DNA from: Aptenodytes patagonicus
Lineage: Eukaryota > Chordata > Aves > Sphenisciformes > Spheniscidae
DNA: 64,000 nucleotides
NCBI RefSeq assembly: GCF_965638725.1
Contig: NC_134963.1
Location: 6,703,501 to 6,767,500 of the forward strand
Direction of reading: 5' to 3'
Below, piece after piece: positions 11,337 to 21,770 of this stretch. Position 1 is the first letter of the stretch. Each line of letters begins with the position of its first letter. The position numbers and the translations under genes were made by a program. Below the pieces are notes generated by a model. That model saw only the letters and a list, made by a program, of their open reading frames with translations, was not told the DNA's origin and did no database searches.

Positions 11337-11919
11337 GTAAAGAATGTAAATTGGTGCTCTATGGATACAAAAATGCAGCCGATCCAGGAAGCTTCCATGG
11401 AGCTGTGCACGGCACACACTGCATGAGTGCAGTGGGCTCTACACACAACCTGGGCATGGCAGAGTCACACCAGCTCTATCAGGGAAACCTGCAGGGAATA
11501 GTGATCCTTCAAAACAGCAGAAGGATGTCATGAAAGGGTTGTCCATGAAGAGGGCATTGCTCAAAGCCTCTTCCCTGCCAACTTCACTTGCCTCTTCCTC
11601 TTTTGCAAGACGTTAATGGTTATTTCTCTAGGCTGCCTCTACTAATCCCCCAGCATTTTAGATGTGTGTTTTTAAAGAAGCGTGAAGAGTACCTAAAGGC
11701 CCTGCACAACCACACTGCTACAGGTAGTTCCATACCATCTCTTCCTGCTCCCTCTGTCCCCGCAGCTCCCCATGTCCTTGCTGTGCCAGATACTGGAAAT
11801 ATGGGCCCTTGCAACATGCAGTTGCAGGGGATTGTTACTGGAGTACAGACTGCAGAACCCAAGCCCTGAGGTCAGATCTATGCTGTGTTTGTCCCCAGTT
11901 CTCCAAGTAACTACTCCAG

Positions 11920-12031
11920 CTGACAATGCTCATTTCTTCTGCTGCACAAGTGATGTATGTGTCCTATGTTGATGAGCCACACGTTACCTCTGAAAACAAG
12001 CTTGCAGCATGCTCAAGGCAGCATTGTTGAG
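11920..12031 (+). CDS. P2RX7: P2RX7 exon 12, ends in an in-frame stop
   Basis: Recognised by VMYVSYVDEPHV, equivalent to KYVSFVDESHI of mammalian P2X7. An acceptor at 11918-11919 joins exon 11 in phase 0. The exon ends one base into a codon before GTAAAG, matching the phase of exon 13. The last full codon, 12028-12030, is TGA. If translated, the receptor would stop here and lack the ballast domain. Confidence 0.75.
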
Positions 12032-12316
12032 GTAAAGACAGACACTTAACCTTTGGTATCCTCCTTTCAGAAGGGAGAACTGAGGAATGTCATTCCAAAC
12101 TGATTTGGGTTTCCACCACCCCCCCATATTTGCAGATTAGATTCTGAGGGGCTAAAACTAGATTCCTATTGTCCGCTTCAAGTTAATAGGTCCTGTGACC
12201 AGAGGATGTATTTTCTAGAGTCAGCTAAAAATTGCAGCTTTCCTGTGGTGGGTATGTGCCAGCGGGAGTGCGTTGGTGTTGAAACAACTTGCGAGGTGTC
12301 GATTCGATTTTGCTAG

Positions 12317-13044
12317 GGTGGGCGTTGGCAACACAGAAAGACAATCCTCCTCCAGATCTGCTGATCTATCATCATTATCCCTATTGTGCTCTCTCAAATG
12401 AAAAACCCAATGGTGAGGATCACTGTTGTAAATGCTCTCTGCAGTTGGATGAAGCAGCAAATGCTGTTTTCTTTAATATATGTTGGGAATTGTTGTTGCA
12501 GAGCCACCCTGTGAAATTCGGTGATGCTGGCAGCTGCTGCACCAGTGAGTCCAACGAGAACCGTGATAATGAAGAATGCGAGCTGATGCGCACCAGTGAG
12601 TCCAACGAGAACGATGATAATGAAGAATACGAGCTGGGGTAGCCTCTCAGACAAGGGGCCTCTTCCCCAGACTGCCAAAAGTGGTGCTGCTGCGGCAAAT
12701 GCCAGCCAACACAGAAGTACCATGAGCAGCTCTGCTGCTGAAGGAAAAAAAGGCAGTGCATCGCAACCTCCCATTGGTTTCAGCAGCTGGTGCTGTCCAG
12801 TCACACCCTGAAGAAAGCCCTTCTCTACAAAGACCCCTTTCTGGGCTTGACGGATGGCAGTATCAACAACCAGCTGCGTCACCTTGCTTACAAGCAATAC
12901 ATTCACTGGCGCTTTGGCTCTTTCGATCTGGAAGACAGAGCCGTCATCCCAGGCTGCTGCAGGTGGAAAATTAGAGGTACTTATCCCATAGCAGTCAACC
13001 ACTATACTGGTTTTAAGATGGAATGCGGATGTAGCACAACTTGA
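12317..13044 (+). CDS. P2RX7: P2RX7 exon 13 (cytoplasmic tail / ballast), broken
   Basis: After a TTTTGCTAG acceptor the phase fits exon 12. One frame runs through CCKCSLQLDEA, then CCCGKCQPTQKYHEQLCC, LVLSSHTLKKALLYKDPFLG, LRHLAYKQYIHWRFGS and IPGCCRWKIR to a TGA at 13042-13044. These match the mammalian ballast domain in order. Inside the frame lie TAG at 12640-12642 and TGA at 12739-12741. The second replaces an Arg-type position in the LCC-RKK motif, so CGA to TGA decay is the simplest reading. A GT-AG intron from 12545 to 12670 would remove the TAG in frame but not the TGA. Confidence 0.78.
12541..12642 (+). repeat. P2RX7: Two tandem copies of a 51-bp unit
   Basis: Copies 12541-12591 and 12592-12642 both begin ACCAGTGAGTCCAACGAGAA and differ at only a few bases. 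In the exon 13 frame each encodes a 17-residue acidic, Asn/Glu-rich unit, TSESNENRDNEECELMR and TSESNENDDNEEYELG. Each copy also carries a donor-like CCA/GTGAGT. Confidence 0.9.
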
Positions 13045-14410
13045 GCTCACACTGTGCCTTGGACATTTAACGTTTGTTTTCTTTCACAGACTTTTAAAAA
13101 AAAAAAAGAGAAGAAAGCGTGTGACTTCCCAAAATCTTCTGTAGTACAGCTGAATACTGTCTTTGGAGAGGCACAATTGCCTACCGCTTAGCATAGAGGA
13201 ACAAATGCCTTGAGCTGAAGTGCTCGCTTCTGCCTTTGCTTCATTCTGTGAGTCACCCCTCGTGGTTTGGAAATGTAGGCTCTGGGGTGAATTCTTAGGG
13301 CTACATTTTAGTGGGAGGTTCCAGGCCTCCTGCCTTTGCACTGGTGCATACCAGATTCCCAGCTGAGTCAGGGGACGACCAGCACCCTGAAAATAAGATG
13401 GAGCCAAGAGTCATCTCAAAGCATGACCCCTGAAGGAAGGAAGTCCAAAAGAGATATCACCTGAAAATGTGGTCCTGAGCATTTTTCTCCCCCAGCCTCG
13501 CCACCTTTCTGCAGCCCTGGATCAAGAAGCTCTAGAAAGAGGCCACTGAGCATGTAGTTTCATAACTCGCCATTGAAGGCCTCGCGGTCCGTCCAGATTA
13601 AACAGGCTCATTTTAGATTATTTCAGTGACACAGACAAAGCATTTTCTGAAAAGCCCAGCTGTTCTCTTTGTATTACTCCTTTTAGCTTGAACTCAGGAA
13701 TGACAATGAAAAGTACTTTTGCCATCTTTGTGTAATATTTTAGGGCATTTCATTCATACTTATTGAAATTGTAATGTTGGACTTTGGCCTCCTGTTTGCT
13801 CTTAGCTTCAAACAGGCCTTGCCTCCTACACCTCCTGCTGAACTTGGTACAGCGCGAGTTGCTTTGTGCTATGATGCATAAAGCCAGAGTACAGCCGAGG
13901 AGCAGCAAATTCAGGGTAGATTAATCTGTGCTCCAACACCTTTTCAGTTCTTTCTTTTTGTTGTACTTGGACATGTTCTATTTTTGTAGAAACAAGGTGA
14001 GAAGGATTGTAACGTATATTCTGCACTCCTTTCAACTAAGCTTTGTTGTTTCTGAGCTAACCCAGCAGTTTGCCATTTCCATTTCCCACATATATTTTAA
14101 GATATATTGCTGGCAGATTATGCCAGCTGTATTTATATCTTCAGTTGTAATATGCATTAATTGTATTAACATTCATATTGCAGCATCTTATATATCTAGA
14201 GGGGGAAAATATTACAGTTGGCATTAATGCATTCCTGTTCTGACACATGAACCAACTCTCCTTTTGAGAATTACACTGAATATTCACTTAAGACTGTGAT
14301 TTTAATCTCCTTTCACATTTGTATATATGTTCTTCCTTATCCTCTCCCCCCTTTTTTTGGTCCTTTCAGTTTTGATGCTTTTTGTAATAAATAGAGTGTT
14401 TTACTAATCT
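13045..14410 (+). other. P2RX7: P2RX7 3' flank / former 3'UTR
   Basis: Sequence after the last tail codon, without an open frame of interest. It becomes AT-rich toward a polyadenylation-type hexamer near 14386. Confidence 0.5.
14386..14391 (+). promoter_or_regulatory. P2RX7: Candidate P2RX7 polyadenylation signal
   Basis: AATAAA followed within 20 bases by GT/T-rich sequence, about 1.34 kb after the tail stop codon. It is the only well-placed hexamer noted in this stretch. Confidence 0.5.
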
Positions 14411-14990
14411 ATAGCTGACTCAAAGTCTCTAATAGTTTTCGTACCGTCTGAAATTCACACTGCCGGTTTGTCAGTTTGCTTCATCTCTTTCTAATGATTT
14501 ACCTGCTATTATGAGGGTTATGGTGATGTTTCTAAAATAAGCACTGTGCTGGGCAGCTCAGCATCAGGTGGAAGGTGCATGAATTAGGTGGTGCAGATCT
14601 CTGCTTTTATAGCAAAGATTAATTCTGCAAGAGGATAAATAAAGGATTTGGTCATTGTGGATGGGAGGGTGACAGTCTTAGATATGCTTCTGCTATCTTT
14701 TGCAGGCAGGTGCTCTGTCCTTGCTCTGAGCTGGCTGCAAGTTATGTCTTGGTGTTAGGATGGCCCTTGCCTGAGGTCATCTGTCCAGCTTCTTCGTGAG
14801 ACTTGGTAGCCCAGACTCAGCATAGGGCTGACAGCAGCAGACCTCCAGGTAACGGCTGACTCATGTCTGGCCAGTATGGAAGTGAAAAACTCCCCTGCAC
14901 TTGCTAACAATGAGTAGCATGGGAAAAAATCTCCCAGGTTTAGCAACTAGGGTGTGAGCATCCTCCTCAGGATGACCCACCACCTGCACT
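14411..14990. other. P2RX7-P2RX4 intergenic spacer
   Basis: About 0.6 kb of ordinary composition between the P2RX7 3' end and the P2RX4 CpG island. Nothing was recognised. Confidence 0.5.
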
Positions 14991-15830
14991 TCCCAACCCC
15001 GTATCCACGCACAGCAGAGCTACAGCAGCGGGAGGCCTCAAGGCAGAGCCTTGCCCTGGCTGCCGAGCCCCGGGTTATCCCGGACAGCCCCAAAGGGGCC
15101 AGGGCGGCGGTGAACCCCTTTTCCCTGCCGAAAACAGCCGAGGGAGAGGCTGCGGCGCCTCCAGGCAGCCGCTGCCTCCTCCTCGGCCGCGGGCAGGACC
15201 GGCGGCTGGCAGGCAGCCCGCAGCTGGCGGGGGCGGGGGCCGGCAATCAAGAACCCGAGCCGGTGCAAGCCCCGGGGCTGCAGGAGCGCTCTCCGGGCTG
15301 CTCGGGGCGCTGCGGCTCCGCGGGGCTGCGGGAGCCGCTGCCCGGTGTGTGGGGGCTCCCGTCCGCCCTTCCAGGCCGCCGCCATGGTGTCGTGCGGGGC
15401 TTTTCACAGCTTCCTCTTCGAGTACGACACCCCCCGCATCGTGCTGATCCGGAGCCGCAAAGTGGGGCTCATCAACCGCGGGGTGCAGCTCGCCATCCTC
15501 GCCTACGTGATCGGGTGAGCGGGCGGGTGGGTCCCGGCGCCGGCCTGCGTTCCCATCCCCCCGGGCAGCGCTGCGGGGAAGCCCGCAGCCCCGCCGCGGC
15601 TGTAGGCGGGAGGGGTCTCGGGGCGGCTGCCGTGAGGGAGGAAGGGCAGCTCCTCGCTGGGACCCCCCGGGGGCGTGGGGCTGAGGGGCGGGAACCGGCC
15701 GCCTCCCTCAGGGCGAGGCGGGGAGGCAGCTCCGGGCGCTGGGGTGGCGGGAAGCGTCCGCCGCGGGGCTGAGGGGCGGCCGGAGCTCGCCCGCGGCAGC
15801 CGTCGTGGGTGCCGACACCCAGGGGTGACA
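14990..15830 (+). promoter_or_regulatory. P2RX4: CpG island and promoter region of P2RX4
   Basis: Strongly GC- and CpG-rich sequence covering the region upstream of the P2RX4 start codon, exon 1 and the start of intron 1. No TATA box was seen, as is usual for such promoters. The transcription start cannot be fixed from sequence alone. Confidence 0.75.
15384..15514 (+). CDS. P2RX4: P2RX4 exon 1
   Basis: Encodes [20 protein letters not shown] and the start of TM1. The donor is ATCGG/GTGAGC. Confidence 0.95.
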
Positions 15831-18800
15831 AGCAGGTGGTGGGGACGGCTTAACTGGGCGGCCTTAACTGGGACTGTAGGGCTGCTTAGAGGCAGCTGCA
15901 GACAGGAGAGAGCCCCTTAGGAGCGAAGGCCGTCCCGGAGGGTGATCGTCATTCAGCCGGCGGGGGTGTGCGTAAAAGCAATAATTACACCCTGCCAAAC
16001 CACTCTGGAAAAAAAAAAAAAAAAAAATCAGAAGGGAGATTGCTAGTCCTGTGACTCTTTTGTAGGGAAGCACTATGAAACTATCTGGACCAGCCCTTTC
16101 GGGTGACACATGAAAAAAGGAGAAATTCCCACTGCCTGTGCTGGTTTATGGTGTTTATCTGTTTTTTGATGTTTCTTGCAATCCTTCTCTTGCAGCTGGG
16201 TCTTTTTGTGGGAGAAGGGCTACCAGGAAACAGACTCGGTGGTCAGTTCTGTAACCACAAAGGTGAAAGGAGTAACGCTGACAAACACATCCACCTTGGG
16301 AGCCATGATCTGGGATGTAGCTGACTACGTCATCCCTCCTCAGGTATCAATCACTTTCACATGCAGAGGGAGGGTTTTCTAACAAACAGCTACTCCTCTG
16401 CCAAAGTCCACTGAGGTCTGGAGCAGCTTTGGCTCCAGCGTGGCCTTGATATGAGAGAATGAAGCAGCTTTGCTTTGTTGCAGATCATGCTGAGGACCTG
16501 CACTACTAGCCCTGGGGAAGCTTTTTTCAAGAAAAGTATGTGTGTGTGTGCTTGTATAGGAGGGGGAATTTTGCAGGCTTCAGGAAGAAGTTGCAACAAT
16601 AACCACATGTCCTCTTTCTTACTGCTTTCTAAAACAAACAACTCAAAGTTAACTTGTTGGCAGAAACCCTGGGAATAGCCTGCAGGTCACTTGGTCCAGA
16701 ACTGAATAGGAGGTATTGGTGTAGTTACTGATTGACTATGACTCTGGGAATCTGCACTCTGTGGGCAATATGCGGTGGCCTTCAGGGTTGGCAGGCACGG
16801 CCAAGCTGCTAGTCATGGGTCACTCTGTCTGCATGAGATGTGGTGCAGAAAAAAGTGACAGATTTAGTCGGATTTTGGCTGAGTGATCATATTTGCGTAT
16901 CAGTGGAGCAGAAGCAAATAACAGATCCCAAATCGTACAGATCTGAAAATAATGGAAATGGTGTTCCGTGGAGAAACAAACCAGGACTGGTCAAATTTCT
17001 AATAGATATATTGCAAAAAAAGAGTGGGAATTGCGCTCAGACTTGCAGCTGGAGCTTTATTTCTGCTCCTGCCTTGCGACTCCCCTGAAGAGCTGTGTGA
17101 TCTCTGTTTTCATAATGTGAATGAGGAAAATTGGGCCAAGTGGGAGGACAGAAAGGGTTGCTAGTCCAGCAGTCCTTCCTCTACCTAAAGGCAGTGGCCA
17201 TCAGGCAATACATGTGGGAATCTGCTCCTTTAGTACTACACCAGCACTGTCCAAAGCAAGTCCCCTCTGCGGGGCCACCTGGGCTCTGTCAACAAAGACA
17301 TTTGGGTCAGTGCCTTGGATATTGTTTGCAGACTCACTCTTAAATTTCCTTCTTGTTTTGCATGTTCAGGAGGAGAACACTGTGTTTGTCATGACCAATG
17401 TGATACTCACGCTGAACCAGCGCCAAGGCCGCTGCCCAGAGGTAGGTACAGGGTCTGCTTTAATCTTGCCTTGTGTGCGTGGGAGTGTGGGATAGAAAGT
17501 TCATAGAGTTTAGTGTAATTATTGTTCCTCTCCAGCTTCCAGATGATGAAACAGAGTGCAAGGTGAAGAACAACTGTGTTCCAGGATATGTCAGCACCCA
17601 CAGCAATGGTAAGAAGCCTACTGCAAGGGCTCCTTTCAGTCTGTGTTGTGATACCTCTGTGCTGTGCCTTCCCTCCTGTGAACGAAGCAGCATTTCACTT
17701 AAGTCTCATTGTTCTCATTGTCTCACACCTAAGAGAACTGAAAGGGAAGCTCAGATTTTTCTTCTGGGGGAGAGCAGATGGGCTTAGACTGTGTTGGGTG
17801 GATGCTGGACAGATGTGTGCTTTGGTGAGTTAGCAAACAGTGTGAGGGCTTTTTCAAGACCTTGAGTCCATGAAGCAGTATGTCATGCAGATGAGGATTT
17901 GACTCAGAAAAAGGACCTGATGCTTCTTTCTCTGAAATTGCACTACAAATTGCAATGGAAGATAATGGGGGTCTTGGTACTGGCACTTCACCTCTGAGCA
18001 GATTGCTTTCACCTTATGGAGTGAGGAGATATCACAGGGCAAATACTGCCTCTGTATTTTTGCTTGGTGGTACCTCCATTCACATGTCTTTCCAGGCATC
18101 CAGACTGGGGAGTGTGTACCGTACAACAGCAGCATTAAGACCTGTGAAGTCTTTGCATGGTGCCCTGTAGAGGATGACTATCACGTACCCAAGTGAGTGC
18201 TCAGTCTTCCTACTCTGTGGTGGCCCTCCTGAGAGGAGGCTAGCAGTATGCAGCTGATGTTTCTCCCTACGAGGTACTATTGGGAAAAGCTGAGGAGGTG
18301 ATCACCAAGGACCCTGCAGAGTTCTGTTTGTGAAAATAGAAGTGAAACTTATTTACTTTTCCTATTGTTTTGTAGGCCAGCATTCCTGCAAGAAGCTGAG
18401 AACTTTACCATTCTGGTGAAGAACAACATTTGGTACCCCAAGTTCAACTTCAGCAAGTAAATAGTGTGTGGGGCATTGCACTGTCTGGTCTCTTGGACAG
18501 TAAAGGGGAGCTGGAGGAGTGGAAGGAGATGCAACAGATCTTCTCCCTCTGTTCCCCTGTAGGCGAAACATCCTCCCCACTATCAACTCCACCTACCTCA
18601 AGAACTGCATCTATGACTCCCAGACAGATCCCTTCTGCCCTATCTTTCGTTTAGGGAAAATAGTTGAAGCTGCAGAGCAGAACTTCCAGGAAATGGCTGT
18701 GGAGGTATTTGGCAGACCCTTCTGTTGGGCCTCAGCTGTGTAGAAGAGGAGCGGTAGGTGGTTGTCCCCCCTTGCCTCGTGGCATGAGCCACAGGACACA

Positions 18801-21770
18801 GAGTAGCTGCAGAATGGAGAGCTGCTCTGGCCAGAGGGACTGGAGTCAATTCTACTTAGCAAGTATTTGGCCTTGGCTTGTTTGGGTGGGGTTATGGGCA
18901 AGGTCCTTCTGTAGCAGGGGGAAAGAGTGTTTGACTGGGACCGAGACAAGGGCCAGTAAGTCAGGGTCCCGGTCAGCAGAGAGCCTAGTGCTGGGCTGGC
19001 TGGGCACTTGGACTGCTCACCTTCTCCTCTTCTCCACTTGGCAGGGTGGAGTCATGGCGCTGCAGATCAACTGGGACTGCAACCTTGACAGAGCTGCTTC
19101 CCACTGTGTGCCAAAGTACTCCTTCCGGCGCCTTGACAACAAGGACTCTGCCCACACTGTCTCGCCTGGCTACAACTTCAGGTAATGTGGCTATGGAGGG
19201 CACCGGGTGTCCCTGCGGCTCAGTCTGCCACTGGCACAGTGTTACGGGCTGCTTGCACTCCTCTGACAGTGGCGGGTAGTCCTTGGACTTTTGATGGTGC
19301 TGTAAAACTTGGAGAATTTCTCTGATGCTGTAAAACATAGAGCAAACCACAGCAGAGGGGGAAGGTCAGTGAAGCTCCACTGATTGCATCAGTGTCTGAG
19401 TCATATTTGCGGCAGTATTTGGGTGGCCGTTTGGGCCAGCCTCCCGTGGCATGGCAATGTGAGAACTGACTGTTTCAGGGTGTGCTGATAGGGCAGTATT
19501 TGAGAGGGCTGGGGTGTGGGGGTGGGAGACTGAAGCACCTCCTTCACTGTGCATGAGGGAAAACCTGACCTCTGGAAAGTGGCTCTGTCAGTTGAAGACC
19601 GTATCAGCACCAGGAGTATCCTTCTGGCATACACCACCACATAAACATTCTGGCCAGTACAGGTAGGTCCAGCACCTCCAGTAAAACCACCAGCACAGAG
19701 CCATGTAGCTGGTTGCATCCAGACTCACAGCTGTAATAATATGGATTGGTTACCTTGCCAAGGTCCTTGCAACAGTCCTGCTCATGAGGAAACATGGCTC
19801 AGGGCTATGCCTGTTTCTAGAATCACAAACTCTCACTTAGCACAGGGGATCTCTTTTGGTGGAACTTGAATGAATTCACTGAGAAGCTGCTGTCATGCAG
19901 ACAGCACAAGTGTATGTTTGGGAGGTGCCAGGCCTGCAGGTATTGGGGTGTCAGGTGAGACCGGCTGGAGGGTATTGCAGCCCGGCTGGTGCGGGCTCTG
20001 AAGTGCTCTTGCTAATTCCAGGCCGTGGTGCAGCCTTTTACTGATCCTTCCTCTTCTCTTCTGCCCTCTTCTCTGCTTCCTCCTGGCTTAGTCAACCATG
20101 TGGTGGAGTAAGTCTGATCTCACTTATTTGTTCTCATCCCTTTTCCCTATCATTTTGCCTGGGAGTCGCATTGTGCGGGACAAGGAGCAGCCTTTGTGTG
20201 ACAGGCTGAGCTGTGCTGCCTCCCTCGCTGCCTGCTCCCGGCTCTGCCCTCTCGTGGCTGCCTGCACTCCTGCAGCCTCCTGCTTGCCTCTGTCCGAGGG
20301 GCTGATTCTCATGTGTTGCTGAATTTCTTCCTGTCTGCCCTTCTGCTCCCCTGCTAAAGCTAACTTCCTCCCCTTCCTATGCTTTGCAAGTTTCCTGATT
20401 TGGCTTGTGTTAACTGCTGTCTTAAATTCGCCTGTTCTGGGCTTTTCTCCCATATGTGCTTGCCTGCATGAAATCTCCCTCCATCACTTGGGGCTTGTCT
20501 CTGAAAGTACCAATGTGCAGCCCATCCTCTTGGGGTGGAGGACACACCTGGATGTTGCATGATCGCATAAGCAACCTCAAAATTTCCAGCTAAGCTCTGA
20601 CCTATCTTTGCTCCAGGTTTGCGAAATACTACAAGGATAGTAATGGCACTGAATCACGGACGCTTGTCAAAGCTTATGGCATCCGCTTTGATATCATAGT
20701 GTTTGGAAAGGTAGGGTGACTTAATTCCTGGAGGTCTTGCAGTGAGGGCTTTCAGAGATGCTGAAAAACATATTCACCTTTGTAACTGTCTTTTAGGCAG
20801 GAAAATTTGATGTAATTCCTACAATGATTAACATCGGCTCTGGCTTAGCGCTCTTTGGCGTGGTAAGTGACACTGTCTGCACTTAGACTCAATTCTGGAT
20901 TAGTGCCTCAGTTCTGAGGCTCATTGTCTTAAACTCTTTCAATCTCTACTAGGCAACGGTGCTGTGTGACATTGTTGTTCTGTATTGCATGAAGAAGAAA
21001 TACTACTATCGGGAGAAGAAATACAAGTATGTGGAGGATTATGAACTGGTAAGCATCAGTGAAGACAGAGTGAAGGCAAAGTTGCTTCCTCCTCTGTCTC
21101 TGCAGCGATTCTGAAACAGGATTTAGAAAATCCACATCAAACAGAGATTTTGAACCACAGCTCTGAGAAAAATTTGTCTTCCTCGGAGAAGCTCATTTTT
21201 ACCTCAAAGCTGTTGCAGGGAGGAGCACTAGAAACAAATATTGTCATGTTTCCTGGGCAACCACTCTTGGAGAGGGAAATGTATGTTCAAGAACTTGTCA
21301 TGCCACCACTGCGCCTCTCTTTTTGGGTTGCAGTCCTTGGCAGTTGCCTTCTGAGAGCTGCAGACAACAGCTCTGTCCTCATCAAATCCTTCCTTCTTGG
21401 CTTTTGGGGATTCCTGCTGCTATGAACAAACCCACTCAATGGGTTGGTATTTTCTGAGACCAGTATGCTGACAGCCACGGCTATGCCTCCCTTCAGGTTC
21501 CAAGTGATCTGTTCGGCCAGTAGAAGGATTTAGTGGGGTTGCTTGACTGGTGCTGAGGGTAGAGCTCAGCCCTGTGCTTGGTGGGAACTGTTGTTGCAGA
21601 GGGTGGATTTCTGAATCAAAAGACCTTGTGGCACTGGAAATGTAAAGTCTGAGTAGCAGAGAGTAGCTTGCCTGTGCAGAGGGTTTTATGTGAGAGGAAG
21701 GGGGAGAAAGAAGAGTTTTCTGGCAGAGAACTGTAATCTCTGATCCTTGCAGGGAGTCAGTGAGACATAA
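15384..21770 (+). CDS. P2RX4: P2X purinoceptor 4 (complete, 12 coding exons)
   Basis: P2X4 is a trimeric ATP-gated cation channel of plasma membrane and endolysosomes with high Ca2+ permeability. The spliced frame is 384 residues (human 388), with every intron GT-AG and every phase matching. In order: cytoplasmic N-terminus with [20 protein letters not shown]1 about residues 33-53; a Cys-rich ectodomain; ATP contacts K66 and K68 (TKVKG), T185 and K189 (FTILVKNN), N292 and R294 (YNFR) and K312 (RTLVK); TM2 about 336-357; and a short tail. Y377-E-L-G-V is the YXXG-phi endocytic motif known in P2X4. The start lies in GCCGCCATGG, a strong Kozak context, and fits the family N-terminus. It follows P2RX7 on the same strand and is convergent with CAMKK2. 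No defects were seen. Confidence 0.97.
15515..16195 (+). other. P2RX4: P2RX4 intron 1
   Basis: The first half is GC-rich CpG-island sequence. A 19-base A tract occupies 16009-16027. Nothing else was recognised. Confidence 0.7.
16196..16343 (+). CDS. P2RX4: P2RX4 exon 2
   Basis: Encodes the end of TM1 and the first ATP-binding lysines ([11 protein letters not shown]), ending DYVIPPQ. The acceptor is CTTCTCTTGCAG. Confidence 0.96.
16344..17369 (+). other. P2RX4: P2RX4 intron 2
   Basis: About 1.0 kb with no recognised feature beyond a short TG run near 16.54 kb. Confidence 0.6.
17370..17441 (+). CDS. P2RX4: P2RX4 exon 3
   Basis: The exon is 72 bp and encodes [20 protein letters not shown] followed by RCPE. 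The FVMTN signature here is the one missing on the P2RX7 side of the window. Confidence 0.96.
17536..17608 (+). CDS. P2RX4: P2RX4 exon 4
   Basis: The exon is 73 bp and encodes [20 protein letters not shown], then THSN, with two ectodomain Cys. Confidence 0.96.
17609..18095 (+). other. P2RX4: P2RX4 intron 4
   Basis: About 0.49 kb with no recognised feature. Confidence 0.6.
18096..18192 (+). CDS. P2RX4: P2RX4 exon 5
   Basis: The exon is 97 bp and encodes [20 protein letters not shown], then [11 protein letters not shown] is a potential N-glycosylation site. Confidence 0.96.
18376..18456 (+). CDS. P2RX4: P2RX4 exon 6
   Basis: The exon is 81 bp and encodes the ATP-contact segment [19 protein letters not shown]. 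Confidence 0.96.
18563..18704 (+). CDS. P2RX4: P2RX4 exon 7
   Basis: The exon is 142 bp and encodes [19 protein letters not shown] through [15 protein letters not shown] to MAVE. Its donor is GAG/GTATTT, unlike the GC at the equivalent P2RX7 position. Confidence 0.96.
19045..19181 (+). CDS. P2RX4: P2RX4 exon 8
   Basis: The exon is 137 bp and encodes [29 protein letters not shown] and SPGYNFR, with the ATP-contact Asn and Arg retained. Confidence 0.96.
19182..20616 (+). other. P2RX4: P2RX4 intron 8
   Basis: A 1.4-kb intron. No exon, repeat or conserved motif was recognised. Confidence 0.6.
20617..20710 (+). CDS. P2RX4: P2RX4 exon 9
   Basis: The exon is 94 bp and encodes [20 protein letters not shown], then [11 protein letters not shown], with the last ATP-contact Lys. 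The donor is AAG/GTAGGG. Confidence 0.96.
20797..20862 (+). CDS. P2RX4: P2RX4 exon 10
   Basis: The exon is 66 bp and encodes [20 protein letters not shown], then GV, the outer half of TM2. Confidence 0.96.
20953..21048 (+). CDS. P2RX4: P2RX4 exon 11
   Basis: The exon is 96 bp and encodes [16 protein letters not shown], the end of TM2, then the basic and Tyr-rich tail ending VEDYEL. Confidence 0.96.
21049..21752 (+). other. P2RX4: P2RX4 intron 11
   Basis: About 0.7 kb. It includes an alternative acceptor at 21332-21333 that would give a different terminal peptide, SLAVAF. Confidence 0.55.
21753..21770 (+). CDS. P2RX4: P2RX4 exon 12, coding part
   Basis: After a TGATCCTTGCAG acceptor the frame encodes GVSET and TAA. 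It is preferred over the upstream acceptor at 21333 because it completes the YELGV endocytic motif and resembles the mammalian GLASELDQ end. Confidence 0.78.
   Translation, partial: GVSET

Larger units (their letters stand above)
825..14410 (+). pseudogene. P2RX7: P2X purinoceptor 7, exons 4-13, probably decaying
   Basis: P2X7 is a plasma-membrane ATP-gated cation channel whose long cytoplasmic tail carries a Cys-rich anchor and a C-terminal ballast domain. Ten exon bodies match P2X7 in order, with family exon lengths for exons 4-7, 9 and 10 (73, 97, 81, 130, 94 and 66 bp). Intact signatures include ETGRCV, FTVLIKNNI, INWECNLD, GIRFDVLVFGT, SYFGL and the tail motif IPGCCRWKIR. Several defects are visible. 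Exon 7 has TC where its acceptor AG should be and GC where its donor GT should be. Exon 9 is followed by GG instead of GT. The ATP-contact Asn of NFR is Tyr in exon 8. In-frame TGA codons lie at 12028-12030 and 12739-12741, and a TAG at 12640-12642. In-frame substitute sites exist for exon 7, and an intron could remove the TAG, so a truncated receptor is not excluded. Exons 1-3 are not seen. P2RX4 follows on the same strand. Confidence 0.65.

Noticed and set aside
11588-11869. Open frame with DVNGYFSRLPLL, resembling the P2X7 tail motif DLSRLPLAL
   Set aside because: It lies upstream of exon 12 (VSYVDEPHV), the wrong order for the tail, and the similarity is short.
12394-13050. 218-codon open frame on the minus strand
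   Set aside because: It is antisense to P2RX7 exon 13, whose sense frame has clear homology. The antisense product matches nothing recognisable.
14954-15772. 272-codon open frame across the P2RX4 promoter
   Set aside because: It is in a different frame from the conserved P2RX4 start and is explained by GC-rich composition.
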